NCBI GenBank assembly: GCA_037043455.1
Contig: JAWPHD010001339.1
Span: 1 to 64,000 of the forward strand
Source of the DNA: Cyrtodaria siliqua
Lineage: Eukaryota; Mollusca; Bivalvia; Adapedonta; Hiatellidae
Direction of reading: 5' to 3'
Length of the DNA: 64,000 nucleotides
In this document: positions 10,639 to 20,398 of the stretch, in pieces
Position numbering within the stretch: position 1 is the stretch's first letter
Layout: every line of letters starts with the position of its first letter
The notes under the pieces: model-generated
Seen by the model: the letters and a program-made list of their open reading frames with translations, nothing else
The model's database searches: none
Told to the model about the DNA's origin: nothing
Program-made: the position numbers and the translations under genes

Positions 10639-11430
10639 AGCTCACCTGAGCACGAAGGGGGCGTTGAACTTTGTACGCGTTTGCGTTTTTACTATATACA
10701 TGTATGGAAAACTTTAAAAATCTTCTTGTCTCAAACCGTAAAGCCCAGAGTTTTGATATTTTGTATGTAGAATCACCTAGTGGACCTCTACAAAGATTGT
10801 TCAAATTATGGCCCTGGGGTCAAAAATGGCCCCGCCCCGGGGGTCACATGTTTTGGATGGAGTTATATAGGGAAAACTTAAACAATCTTCTTGTCCCAAA
10901 CCATAAGGCCCAGAGTTTTGATATTTGGTATGTAGCTTTACCAAGTGGACCTCTACAAAGATTGTTCAAATTTTGGCCCTGGGGTCAAAAATGACCCCGC
11001 CCCGGGGGTCACATGTTTTGGATGGAGTTATATAGGGAAAACTTAAACAATCTTCTTGTCCCAAACCATAAGGCCCAGAGTTTTGATATTTGGTATGTAG
11101 CATTACCAAGTGGACCTCTACAAAGATTGTTCAAATTTTGGCCCTGGGGTCAAAAATGACCCGGCCCCGGGGGTCACATGTTTTACATGGAGTTATATAG
11201 GGAAAACTTAATAATCTTCTTGTCCCAAACTGTAAGGCCCAGATATTTAGTTTGTAGCATATCCTAGAGTACCTCTACCAAGATTACTCAAATTATGGCC
11301 TTGGGGTCAAAAACTACTCAAACTGTTCAGCTTTGCTGAACAAGATGGCCACTACAGCTAAAATAGTAACTTTTAATGAAATCAGAACATGGATTTAGGT
11401 GAGAGATTCAGGGCCATCATCGCCCTCTTG
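10639..11430 (+). repeat. Dispersed 'CACCTGAGCACGAAG' repeat, copy 2 with 165-bp internal units
   Basis: Opens AGCTCACCTGAGCACGAAGG and closes GGTGAGAGATTCAGGGCC then CGCCCTCTTG. Inside are about 3.5 tandem units of 165 bp (GGGTCACATG at 10,841, 11,006 and 11,171). The phrase ATAGGGGTGTGTCTCATAT occurs before each of the two copies (near 9,917 and 10,581), so the flank was duplicated too. The 107-residue frame across it is a repeat artefact. Confidence 0.85.
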
Positions 11431-12210
11431 TAGCTATGTGCCAAATTAATATATTCACTAGTCTTTTTCTGGAACATCTGTGTGCATCTGTTATGAAATA
11501 ATTTTCCTTAGTTTCTCTATACAAATTTACACTGTCTAAACCATTGCTAGCTGTAGTACATTCATGTTGGAAACAAAGGGAAGGGGGGGGGGGGTTCTTA
11601 GGTTGCAGACATAACATTTTGTAAATGTGTCTTTTTGTTTCATTTCTTTTAACCTCAATACTTAAACTTGGATCACCATTAGAATATTATGGCACATTAT
11701 TATGCAAATGTATTGCTAGTTAAGTCCAGAGTTTTTTTATTAATTGGTTTACGGGAGATTTTGATAAAAATGAGATAAAATTTTGATAAACTTTATTTTT
11801 AAAACATTATCGACAGCAAATGAGGGGGAAAAAATAAAAAATAAAAATCGCGATTTCAAATTTTATTTTTAATTGGGTTTTCAAAATTTAGGAGCAGCGT
11901 TCCCGTAAACAAATTAATAAAAAAAACTCTGGCCTAACTGTATAAGCCACAGTATGCACAACCTGGTGTTTTCATTCAGTTTTTCATTTGGCGAATTCGA
12001 CTGGGACTTTTTGTTGAGCACGACAGCTTCGTTGAGCATATTTTTTGTTCGACTTGTAGTATGACGTCACACCGTTGAGTAGGAAACTCAACGCTGGTGG
12101 ACCTGAAAAGTAAGTTGCTCAACAGAAAGTCGCCAGTCGAATACGCCTAATAGGCATAGAAATAATTGATCCAAAAGGCATTTCTTATGCATTAATCTGA
12201 ATACAAATGA
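11431..12210. other. No recognised gene; AT-rich spacer
   Basis: Contains a short G run near 11,584. An imperfect hairpin spans about 11,724-11,935, where TTTTTTTATTAATT..GTTTACGGGA pairs with TCCCGTAAAC..AATTAATAAAAA, suggesting an old short inverted-repeat element. Nothing else is supported. Confidence 0.5.
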
Positions 12211-12342
12211 GCTGCATCTTGCGAAAAGAGGTCTTCATGCATCTGCGTAGTGTTGTCCTGGATCAGCATGTGCAGTCCACACAGGCTTATCCGGGACGAC
12301 ACTTTACGCAGAGGCGCTAATACCCTTTTTACCAAGATGCGG
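12211..12342. mobile_element. GTCGTCCC-type hairpin MITE, copy 1
   Basis: Imperfect palindrome with GCATCTTGCGAAAAGAGG at one end and ACCAAGATGCGG at the other, plus central GATCAGCATGTGCAGTCC / ACACAGGCTTATCC. It is a highly repeated bivalve element type. Related copies lie at 12,526-12,642 and 16,148-16,250. Confidence 0.8.
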
Positions 12343-12525
12343 TTCAATTATATGACATGAACATTCACGCAGTTTGATCTGAATCTACAGTGTGTGTTAA
12401 TCACGTATCAAACCTTCCGAGAAGCTACTGGCTACTGTGTAGATACACATCAGACTGAATGAACGTGTAGGCTGTTGGTCATTTTCTGTTTCTAGAAGGT
12501 CCACTATAAGTATATATATATATAC

Positions 12526-12642
12526 TGGAAGCGGAAAGTGTCGTACCAAATTAGCCTGTGCGGACTGCACAGGCTGATCAGGGACGACACTCTACGCAAA
12601 GGCATTTATACACCTTTTCGCAAGATGCAGTTCAAATGAACT
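12526..12642. mobile_element. GTCGTCCC-type hairpin MITE, copy 2
   Basis: Starts GGAAGCGGAAAGTGTCGT, has the core CTGTGCGGACTGCACAGG, then GGGACGACACTCTACGC and ends CTTTTCGCAAGATGCAG. The core is a near-perfect hairpin. Confidence 0.85.
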
Positions 12643-12667
12643 TGTATTGTTAGTGATTATCGCTATT

Positions 12668-13070
12668 TTTATGCCCCCGTATCGACTGATCGGGGGCATA
12701 TTGTTTTTGGTCCGTCTGCGCTGTATCTGCGTGTCTGCATGTCTGTCCTGAACTTTAACATTGCCTGTAACCTTTGATCCATTCAGCTACAGGCTTCACA
12801 TTTGGTATACATATTCTATTAGTCAATGGCGTTCACATGGCAGCATGCTAAAAGACCTTGACCTTCACCATGACCTTGAAAATGACATTGAAATCTTCAT
12901 TTTGATAAATCAGTGTAACTTCTGATCCATTTAACCTACATACGCCATAATTCATATACATATTCTACTAGTCAATGACTTTCACATGGCATCATGCAAA
13001 ATGACATTGACCTTCACCTTGACCTTGAAAATGACATTGAACTTTGTGTGGTTAAAGCTGAAATTGGGGA
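12668..13070 (+). repeat. ATGCCCCCG dispersed repeat with GACCTTGACC modules
   Basis: Begins with the hairpin ATGCCCCCGTATCGACTGAT then CGGGGGCAT, followed by two diverged ~185-bp units, each containing ACATATTCTA.TAGTCAATG, TTCACATGGCA and GACCTTCACC. It is a common mollusc interspersed repeat and is non-coding. Confidence 0.8.
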
Positions 13071-13339
13071 CATAGTGTTTCAAAAACACATTTTGTTGTT
13101 TGTTGAAATGTAAAAAAGCTAGACAGAACTAGTCATTTTAATCATCTGCTTATTTGTTAAGTTCCATAGATCTAGATGTTAAATTATTTCCTCCAAATTT
13201 TAAAATAAAATACACTAGACAAATATAAAAGATGTTGATACCCTTTAATTACTCATCTAAACCCTTTCCCTCATTAAAAGCATCTCCTACTTCTCTGCAA
13301 TAGACATATTTTAAACCATTCTGGGAAAAGGAAAACTTG

Positions 13340-13565
13340 TTAACCCTTTCCTATACAGACGACTTTTGACGCGTCTGCAGCAGATGCCTTTTAAACACAT
13401 TGTGGGAAAAGGAGAAATTGCTCATAACGAGCGATTTCTCCCTTTCCCACAATGTTTTCTACTCTGTCAGAAATTTTAACTCGCATTTGTTCCAGTTTGA
13501 TTTATTTTCTTCAGACATTTTCAATTTGGAAGAGTCTAAAAATGGCATATCAGGAAAAGGGTTAA
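13340..13565. mobile_element. TTAACCCTTTCC MITE, copy a
   Basis: TTAACCCTTTCCT at the left and AGGAAAAGGGTTAA at the right, with a central hairpin (GGGAAAAGGAGAAATTGCTC pairing with GATTTCTCCCTTTCCC). The TTAA boundary plus a CCCTTT tip is the pattern of piggyBac-type MITEs. No transposase is present. About 226 bp. Confidence 0.8.
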
Positions 13566-14159
13566 TATTGAACAATTTCTAGTTTTACCACTATGCTTTC
13601 TTCCCTCTAAAATATTTATTAAGAATGTCAATTTTTTTCTATTAAATGTTTCGTTTAGCAGTCCCGAAGTTGCAAACAGTTAATAGAAAATACTTTAAAA
13701 GCAAGCGGGCTCGACAAAAATTCACTATTTCATTGGGAAAATAATTCATCTTTTGTATTAAAGGGATTATATAATATATACAAGGAAATCTTGGATGGAG
13801 CAAAAATGATCATCATACTTGATTTCAGAAAAAAAACATGATTGCAAGGCAGACATTGCTTTCTACAAACAACTTGAGCTGCTCTTGTAGTCATAAAACA
13901 GTTTATTCTGCAACAATCTCTGTGCTCTGTGCCCATGACACAAGCAGCGCAAGCAGGACTCAAACTCTGGATGCCCAAGTGCTAATCCAATGCCTTAACC
14001 ACTCAGCCACAGAGGACCCTCACACAAGTTTTATAACCTCTGGGCCTGATCTCACAGCGTTTCCAAAGAAGCTTATATGAAATGGTGGTATAAGGTTAAT
14101 ATTCTCCAGAGAAGAATGGAAGAACCAGACAAAAAAGACACATGAAAGTTTAACTGTGA

Positions 14160-14396
14160 GACTGAATCAAAAACATCGTTGGAAACAATTTATCCTTTTC
14201 CCACAATGTTTCCAAGACATCTGCTGTAGAAGAAACCATTTCCAACATGCAAGAAATCTGCAGCAGACGACTTCGAAAACATGTAGACAAAGTTGAATAT
14301 ATTTATAATTATTTAAATAAAGTTGAAAACATTGTGACAAAAGAAGAAATTGCTCAGAATGTTTTCAAGAGTTGTCTGCTGCTCCTGGAAAGGGTG
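14160..14396. mobile_element. TTAACCCTTTCC MITE family, degenerate copy
   Basis: Contains CTGCAGCAGACGACTTCGAAA, CATTGTGACAAAAG, AGAAATTGCTC and a closing GGAAAGGGTGACC. The left terminus is eroded. Confidence 0.55.
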
Positions 14397-14629
14397 ACCT
14401 GGGCACTACAGCATCATTCATAATACGATCCCCAAAACCCTGAGCTCTCCAACAAAGCCAAGTGCTCCCATTCTCAGTTATTGTGACGGGAGAGGAAAAT
14501 GGCAGCCTTATAAGAAGTCTCGGCCACAGAGAATACGGTTGCGAGGTTAAGAGTAATCATGGATTTAGACAATATAGCAGTTTTAACAATTCACAAAAGC
14601 TTGTAAGCTAACCATGTTAAATAAACAAA

Positions 14630-14860
14630 TTAACCATTTCCCAGATACAGGCAACTTTTGACATGTCTGTACCAAACGACTTCTGAAAACAGTGTGGGAA
14701 AATGGGAAATTGCTTATAAAAAGCAATTTCTCCTGTTCACACTATGATTTCTATTCAATATTCTACTATTATATTTCATTTGTCCAGATTTTCTACTTTT
14801 TTTCATGAGAGACTTTCAATTTGAAAGAGGCTATACATGACATGTCAGGAAAATGGTTAA
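14630..14860. mobile_element. TTAACCCTTTCC MITE, copy b
   Basis: TTAACCATTTCCC to GGAAAATGGTTAA, with the hairpin GGGAAATTGCTTATAAAAAG then CAATTTCTCC. Same length class as copy a, 231 bp. Confidence 0.75.
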
Positions 14861-15244
14861 GAAAGTGGTGACTTAAGTTAATCGACAATATTCCAAGACT
14901 CAGTACTGGCCCAAATCTTTCCTCTGAAAACAGATAACAAGTTTGAATGATTTTGTGGGAAAAGAAGCAACTTATTTTAACTAGCATTTGCTTCTCTTTC
15001 CCAAATCTTCCACACCTTTACAATATGCAAGAGCAAAAGCATATTCCAAGTACATCTGTGTTTCTTGCAGGCAGTGGACAGGCTGATAGACAACAGTGAA
15101 GGAAGACTTAATAAATACTGATAAACGTGATCCTTTGAGAGCAACAAACACAATTCAGAGAATAAAGCAGCAGACTCGGTTTTATTGAGTCATTACCACA
15201 TAATTTAACCCATTACCACATAATTTAACCCATTACCACATAAT

Positions 15245-15473
15245 TTAACCCATTACCCCATACGGAATTTTGTAACGGGTGCAAATTGAAAGCATCAGCA
15301 GACGATAATAGTAAATTACGCCAAATGACAGTTTCATTTTGAGATAGAGTAGAAAACATTGTGACAAAAGGAGAAATTGCTCGTAACGAGCAATTTCTTC
15401 CTTTGTCACAATGTTTTCTGAAGTCGTCTGCTGCAGATGCGTTAAAATGCGTATTCATGGAGTAAAGGGTTAA
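15245..15473. mobile_element. TTAACCCTTTCC MITE, copy c (reverse)
   Basis: TTAACCCATTACCCC to AGTAAAGGGTTAA, with a strong central hairpin GAGAAATTGCTCGTAACGAG / CAATTTCTTCC. It is preceded by ~2.5 tandem copies of a 20-bp unit CATTACCACATAATTTAACC (15,191-15,245). It shares its right TTAA with copy d, so the two elements abut. Confidence 0.75.
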
Positions 15474-15703
15474 CACATTCCTTGATATGTCATTTACAGG
15501 GTCTTCAAAATTGAAAGCATCACAAGAAAAGATTATGAAATCCGAACAAACAAAATTTCAATTGTAAGAATGGTTACTGATTATAAAACAAGGTGGGAAA
15601 TGGAGAAATTGCTTGTTACAAGCAAATTTTCCTTTCCCCATGTTTTATAAAGTCATCTACTGCAGACATGTTAAATTTTTGTTTGCATCTGGGAAAGGGT
15701 AAA
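15470..15703. mobile_element. TTAACCCTTTCC MITE, copy d
   Basis: TTAACACATTCCTTG to GGGAAAGGGTAAA, hairpin GGAGAAATTGCTTGTTACAA / GCAAATTTTCC. A degraded relative continues to about 15,860 (GTCTCACAATGTTTTAAAG, TCTGCTGCAGAGG). Confidence 0.7.
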
Positions 15704-16147
15704 GACTCATGTTAAGAAAATCTGCATGTTTGGATGGTTTTGAAAACCTTGTGGTTAATGGAGCCGTTGCTCATAACATACAAATGTTTTTGTCTCACAA
15801 TGTTTTAAAGAGTTTTCTGCTGCAGAGGCATAACAAAAATGGATATGTGGTAATGGCTAAATTATTACCTAGCTTCATATACAAAACAGTAAAATTAGAT
15901 TTATTTCATAAGTTGAAAACAACAATACGGCATCAGCGTAAAGTATCAACCTGGATCAGCCTGTATGGGCTTCACAGAACCTACAAGATGATTCAGACTC
16001 ACGCTTACTGACTCCGGGGTATTGAAATATAGGGTAGTCCATGAAACAGAAATCTTTTGGCATTGTGGAAAGTAGCTTTAGTATACAACACTTTCCGCTT
16101 TTGAGTGAATTTCTGTTTCAAGAAGCTTTTCTCCAAGTGTAAATCCA

Positions 16148-16250
16148 TTGGAAGCGGAAAGTGCCGTCCCGGATTAGCCTGTGTGGACTGCACAGGCTGA
16201 TCCGGGACGACACTTTACGCAGATGAATTAAGACCCCATTTTGCTTGACG
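16148..16250. mobile_element. GTCGTCCC-type hairpin MITE, copy 3
   Basis: GGAAGCGGAAAGTGCCGTCC, core CTGTGTGGACTGCACAGG, then GGGACGACACTTTACGC. A fourth, very degraded copy is suggested at 15,930-15,990 (GCGTAAAGTATCAACCTGG). Confidence 0.8.
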
Positions 16251-16448
16251 CAATTCAAGTCAATTTTTCAAAGTGTGCCCTAAACAGAGATAAATATATT
16301 GTTTGGTAGTCTCTATAACACCAGCTCTGTTTCCATATCAACACTTAGTTAAAACAAGCTGTAAGCTGATAGCAGACTAGAGGATTCAAGCAGAGCTCCA
16401 GATAATTCGAGTTTTTTCTCATGGTATATTCTTTATTACTCATCCAAC

Positions 16449-16503
16449 CCTATGTTGTTGGTACTCATGACGAGACGATTCTAATGAGTACCCACAACAT
16501 AGG
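16449..16503. repeat. 20-bp stem hairpin
   Basis: CCTATGTTGTTGGTACTCAT at 16,449-16,468 pairs with ATGAGTACCCACAACATAGG at 16,484-16,503 with one mismatch, around a 15-base loop. Confidence 0.85.
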
Positions 16504-16806
16504 ATTTGAATGATGATAATTATGGGATATTTTATATCGAAACAATAACATTTGACCCCCTTTATCTGGAGCCCTGGGATTGGTTTAGAACAACTCTCCA
16601 CAAGGTGTCCTCGCGTTATGCTCACACAATCACAAGATGCGGACAGAAAAAAACTACATCGATGAACGGTTAATTAGAGTTGGTTAAAATGGACTCCTAA
16701 TTAACAACACTTCTTATTTCCAGTGTTTTGTTCTCTGTTCACATCAATCCCACCACTTTGTTGTGAGTATCTACCAGGAGTCTGAAACACAAGGCAAAAC
16801 TCACAT

Positions 16807-16946
16807 TTAACCCTTTCCATAATACAACAAATCTGCAGCAGACGACTTTGAAAACATCTACGTAAATTAACAAAAAACACTATGAATAACTGTTTTAATA
16901 TTTAATTAAAGATGAAAACATTGTGACAAAAGGAGAAATTGCTCAT
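16807..16946. mobile_element. TTAACCCTTTCC MITE family, truncated copy
   Basis: Starts TTAACCCTTTCCATAATAC and stops inside the hairpin at AGGAGAAATTGCTCA. The break coincides with the TGA stop codon (16,943-16,945) of exon 3 of the integrase-like gene, so this MITE overlaps and may supply the gene's terminator codon and 3' end. Confidence 0.65.
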
Positions 16947-17188
16947 TCCGCCATAACGTCTATACACGCGTTATACATATCAGGTGCGCAGCATACTGTC
17001 GAACGAAATTGGACTCGACCACGACAAGCATCTATGTCATCCCTTGATACAGGCCACAAATAGTCTGTAGTGTTCCATAGTCTAGGAAAACTGTACATCC
17101 TGTTTGGTTGACCAAATGGAACGTGCTGGTTTCTTGACCTTCTGGTTGAATGGTTGTTCCACATTGTTGCTGCCAATGAAAGCTCGGT
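16943..17188 (-). CDS. Integrase-like gene copy 1, exon 3 (C-terminal tail)
   Basis: 246 nt, 81 codons plus TGA. The acceptor TTTGTTTCAG precedes ACCGAGCTTTC, in phase with exon 2. Residues WNNHSTRRSRNQHVPFGQ and MYSFPRLWNTTDYLWPV match the tail of copy 2 (VPSDTPEVMYYLPEAFGAYD at 35,537 onwards), which supports the exon assignment although the tail carries no catalytic motif. The stop sits at the edge of a truncated MITE, so the original C-terminus may have been longer. Confidence 0.75.
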   Translation of the reverse strand, partial: TELSLAATMWNNHSTRRSRNQHVPFGQPNRMYSFPRLWNTTDYLWPVSRDDIDACRGRVQFRSTVCCAPDMYNACIDVMAE

Positions 17189-17339
17189 CTGAAACAAAGT
17201 GCTACATAATAATACACGTGGACCGCGAGACGAGAGTTTTGGAGAAAAGTGTTCTTAAATATTTTAGCGCGTTTGGATTGGAAGAAAAAAGTTCGAGGTA
17301 TTAAGATCACTATTACGTCAACCTTCGCAGTGCGAACAT

Positions 17340-17467
17340 ATATATTGATCATTGTCGCTAGAGAGTGGCTAGTACTGGTAAACACAGGAACACTGGCTAG
17401 GTGGTCTGACCGCCATATGACCTAAACAGTGTTGAAAACGGCGTCAAATCCAAACAAACAAACAAAT
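17340..17467 (+). mobile_element. tRNA-derived SINE, 3' part (family S1)
   Basis: Matches the 3' half of the SINE at 47,911-48,161: TGGTCTGACCGCCATATGACC, then GTGTTGAAAACGGCGTCAAA and a (CAAA)n tail. The tRNA head is missing or unrecognisable. It lies in flanking DNA of exon 3, inside intron 2. Confidence 0.65.
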
Positions 17468-17816
17468 ATATTGACCATAATTTAACAGGTATCCAGGTTA
17501 TGAGCAAACAAACAAACACACGCTCACACACATCCGCACGCACGCATCATTTCATGCACAGAATATATGAGAAAATGAGCATGAGAGACGCAAAATTGAA
17601 ACACACGTTTTTACGGCCTACATATGACGTTGTGGTGTTTGATGGTTCGCACTTTTCACGTCTATCAATTAAACCATATTTTAAGCTAATTCACGAATCT
17701 GCTTTTGTTAGATGGACTGTGATAATTAATATAGTGTTTGTCAGATATCTACTCAACATTTAAGTTAAACGTTTGAAACTGTCCCGTTTTCATTGAGGAT
17801 AATCCATCCATCATTA

Positions 17817-17958
17817 TATCGTGTTTTCCCGCCTTACATCGGAAGACGTCCGTATGCCACGGACATCCACGACTCAAGCCGAACGTCATGGAGACGATGT
17901 CGTATTGCTTACTTGGTGAATTTCCGTGACTTACGAACGTCTTCCGAAATAACACGAT
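17817..17958. mobile_element. Short hairpin MITE in intron 2
   Basis: TATCGTGTTTTCCC, CGGAAGACGTCCGTA and CCACGG on the left pair in order with CCGTGACTTACG, AACGTCTTCCG and AACACGATA on the right, giving an imperfect ~45-bp stem. No target duplication was identified. Confidence 0.65.
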
Positions 17959-18681
17959 AAGGTCTCACACCTCTATTATCTCCCCTGAAAGCTCACGGAC
18001 CTAGAGACAAAATGAAAACAGAAAATAATTCTATTTTTTCTCAATTTTAGGCAATTTTTAATTTGAAAAATAGGTTTTTCTTTGCTTTAGCATACATCTG
18101 CAGTGTAAAAGACAGATGATACAGAAAATCCCATGTTGATATGAGGTTTCATTCAAATTTCAGAATTGTTTGACCGAAGCACCACATATTCAGCTAGATA
18201 GTGTATGAATTTTGTATTTTCCATAGGGTTCACAAAACATGAGCGAGAAAAAAAAAAAACCAGGCTAACTTATGTATTTTATTGTTTTAAATTACTGGTC
18301 TTGGCTATACTGAAGATATTAAACCAACAACAATGTCTGCTGCCCTGCTTTGAAGCTCAGATGTTGGAAAAAGCTGTACAGTAACCCTATTTGAAAATTA
18401 ATTGTGGTGTGAGACCATAACACATGGGGCCAATGATGGATGGATTACCGTAAAAAATATATTGGTTCAGGCGAACTTGCCTGAATTGGTATTGTTTGTA
18501 CAGTTGTCAAATAGAAAATAGTAAATCAAACATCTGAATTGATTATGAAAAATCAAATTATTATAAAAGCATTTTAAATAAAACCAAAAACATGACAAAT
18601 TCTTATTGAACAGTGTAGTTTTCTTACTTCTTATACACGCGGCCATAAAATACATTCTAGAATTGAAAAGATTGTATTTAC

Positions 18682-19178
18682 TTGTAGTAAAGCCATGAAG
18701 CAAAATTGCACAAGGCACTTGTCTAAGTCGCTCCCTGAAAAGTCTCCTGCATTTTGGAGGGTTTTGAATGTGTCCATCCAATACTGAATATGTTGGCGTC
18801 GAAGGTAGCCCAACCAGCTCTCAATCCGCTGATTAAGTGTGCTTGAGCCTGAGATGTAAGCATTTTCATCAGCCCTCAAATGCCTTTGTATTTCTCTCAC
18901 TACTACATTCTCTGTTCCAAAGTCCCCTCGAATTATCCTAGGAGTGCCACCGTACTCATTTAACACTTCCAGCAAATACCCAGCGACAATTCTTGGATTG
19001 TTGTTTGCATGATATACATTTAGCAATATAACTTTCCTACAAAACCCACAGATACATCCATGTATGCACAGTCCGTAAGGTTTCAGTTTATCGTATCCGT
19101 CGAGATGCCAAATAAAGTTTGGTCCAGCTGCAAAATAATTCCGTCGTTGAAATCTTCTAGCAGTCCCCGCTTCCACAC
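18682..19178 (-). CDS. Integrase-like gene copy 1, exon 2 (catalytic core)
   Basis: 497 nt encoding the DDE core. The acceptor TTATTAACAG precedes GTGTGGAAGC, and the donor follows CTACAA at GTAAATAC. It contains RRFQRRNYFAAGPNFIWHLD, then GYDKLKPYG, NNNPRIVAGYLLEV, TPRIIRGDFGTENVVV, NQRIESWLGYLR and DKCLVQFCFMALLQ. There is no internal stop. The two other copies in the window align over this region, which confirms it as the conserved domain. Confidence 0.9.
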
Positions 19179-19374
19179 CTGTTAATAAATAATACCAATC
19201 CAATTACTATGAGAAAATTAGAACATTTAGGTTTCTGGATATACATTTTGAAAAAAAAATCCTACACTAGATTTTTGTATCCCTGTTATAAAAATAAAAA
19301 TAAAATCACGGATCTTAGAATAACTAGACACCGATGCCCCCAATACCGCCTTGTCAGAAACAGAGAAAGTTGAC

Positions 19375-19780
19375 TATGTCAAGGGCCATAACTCTGGTGT
19401 TACTGGTGCGATCTAAAAATTAAAACCCAGGTGCACAACAACTCATCCAAATAAACAATTATGTGAAGTTTGGTGACTGTATGCCAATTAGTAAAGGAGC
19501 AGCGCGTGCCACAAATTTGCCATATAAAATGACTTAATTTTGACTATGTCAAGGGCCATAACTCTGGTGTTACGGGTGCGATATAAAAATTAAAACCCAG
19601 GTGCACAACAACTCATCCCAATAAACATTTGTGTGAATTTTGGTGACTGGAGGTCGAATAATAAAGGTGCAGCGCATGACACAACATTTTCGGGACGTAC
19701 GGACGGACGGACGGACGTACGGACGGACGGACGTACAGACAAGAGCAAATATATATGCCCCAAAATTTTTGGGGACATAA
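19375..19780 (+). repeat. Tandem repeat and ACGG microsatellite in intron 1
   Basis: Two ~177-bp units beginning GTCAAGGGCCATAACTCTGG are followed by a (GGAC/GTAC)n tract at 19,695-19,740 and the palindromic phrase GCCCCAAAATTTTTGGGGAC. It resembles the 3' portion of a common bivalve dispersed repeat and lies entirely within intron 1 of the integrase-like gene. Confidence 0.8.
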
Positions 19781-20034
19781 AAATATACACTTTTTGTTTG
19801 ATTTCAAATGACATGTATACGTTCTCCGGATGCTCACCTGAACGAACCGGCCACCGTAAAAAACACCACTACTACTACTACCACTACAACTACCACCACT
19901 ACCACTGTATGAAGTAATCAAAGGCATTCTTGTGGGTAGTGTAAGTACATACTCGTATCAGAAGCTAATATGAATTTCAGTATACGTTTTGTAAGGGCAG
20001 GTGTGTTTGCTTTACTTTGTCAGGTTGAACTTAC

Positions 20035-20351
20035 CCCGAGGGTCGCATATACGAAGGATGGTAGCAACATCGTTGACTCGTACCCGTAAACCATTGGCTA
20101 TGCAACGTTGACGCATGACTCGGTATCCATGGAGCGGTCCAGAATGTTCAAGTTCGACCGCTAATAAAGTCAACCACAGTAAGAGAGTCACTATAGATTC
20201 TTCGTCGCAACATCAATCCGCGTAACACTCTATGTAAATGTCTGAGTGATATGTTTATATCATGCTGGTCGCGTAAAAGGAACCGAATTTCTTCATACGT
20301 TAACCCTGCATTAAAGTATAATACAATAAAATCGTCTCTGCTATCAGCCAT
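20035..20351 (-). CDS. Integrase-like gene copy 1, exon 1
   Basis: The start is taken at ATG 20,351 (MADSRDDF). An upstream in-frame TTG exists but ATG is preferred. A CCAAT box (GCCAAT on the minus strand) lies about 40 bases upstream, between the ATG and the palindromic array. The predicted sequence is helical and HTH-like (YFNAGLTYEEIRFLL, LRHLHRVLRGLMLRRR). After FIS the frame moves by one base to VELEHSGPLHGYR. The exon is 317 nt, one more than the 316 needed for frame, which places a one-base insertion (or a two-base deletion). It ends CCTCGGG at donor GTAAGTTC. Confidence 0.8.
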
Positions 20352-20398
20352 TTTCAAACAGCATCCATGTATGTAAAGTGTATTCTGATTGGCTTATT

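Larger units (their letters stand above)
16943..20351 (-). pseudogene. Integrase-like DDE transposase gene, copy 1 (three exons, one frameshift)
   Basis: Integrase-core (rve-like) protein of a family seen in animals and fungi, expected to be a nuclear DNA strand-transfer enzyme. Exons are 20,351-20,035, 19,178-18,682 and 17,188-16,943. Donors GTAAGT and GTAAAT and acceptors ending ACAG and TTTCAG join the reading frames exactly, for a product of about 352 residues. The N-terminal exon has a helix-rich DNA-binding region (EEIRFLLRDQHDINISLRHL) then LHGYRVMRQR. Exon 2 has HLDGYDKLKP, RGDFGTEN and LNQRIE, giving DDE residues spaced D-58-D-33-E. Exon 3 carries the tail WNNHSTRRSRN and MYSFPRLWNTTDY. 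A single-base shift near 20,161 separates the first ~63 codons from the rest; it is the only visible lesion and could be a sequencing error. The usual IDGFSR block reads ICGFCR, a possible defect. It lies just inside the right TIR, so it is the likely transposase of that element. Confidence 0.85.

Noticed and set aside
10671..10994. 107-codon frame in the 165-bp units
   Set aside because: The peptide is repeated with the DNA unit (e.g. SGPLQRLFK twice). It is a repeat artefact.
17500..17763. 87-codon plus-strand frame
   Set aside because: It lies within intron 2 of the minus-strand integrase-like gene, with no motif. It includes a CA-rich low-complexity start.
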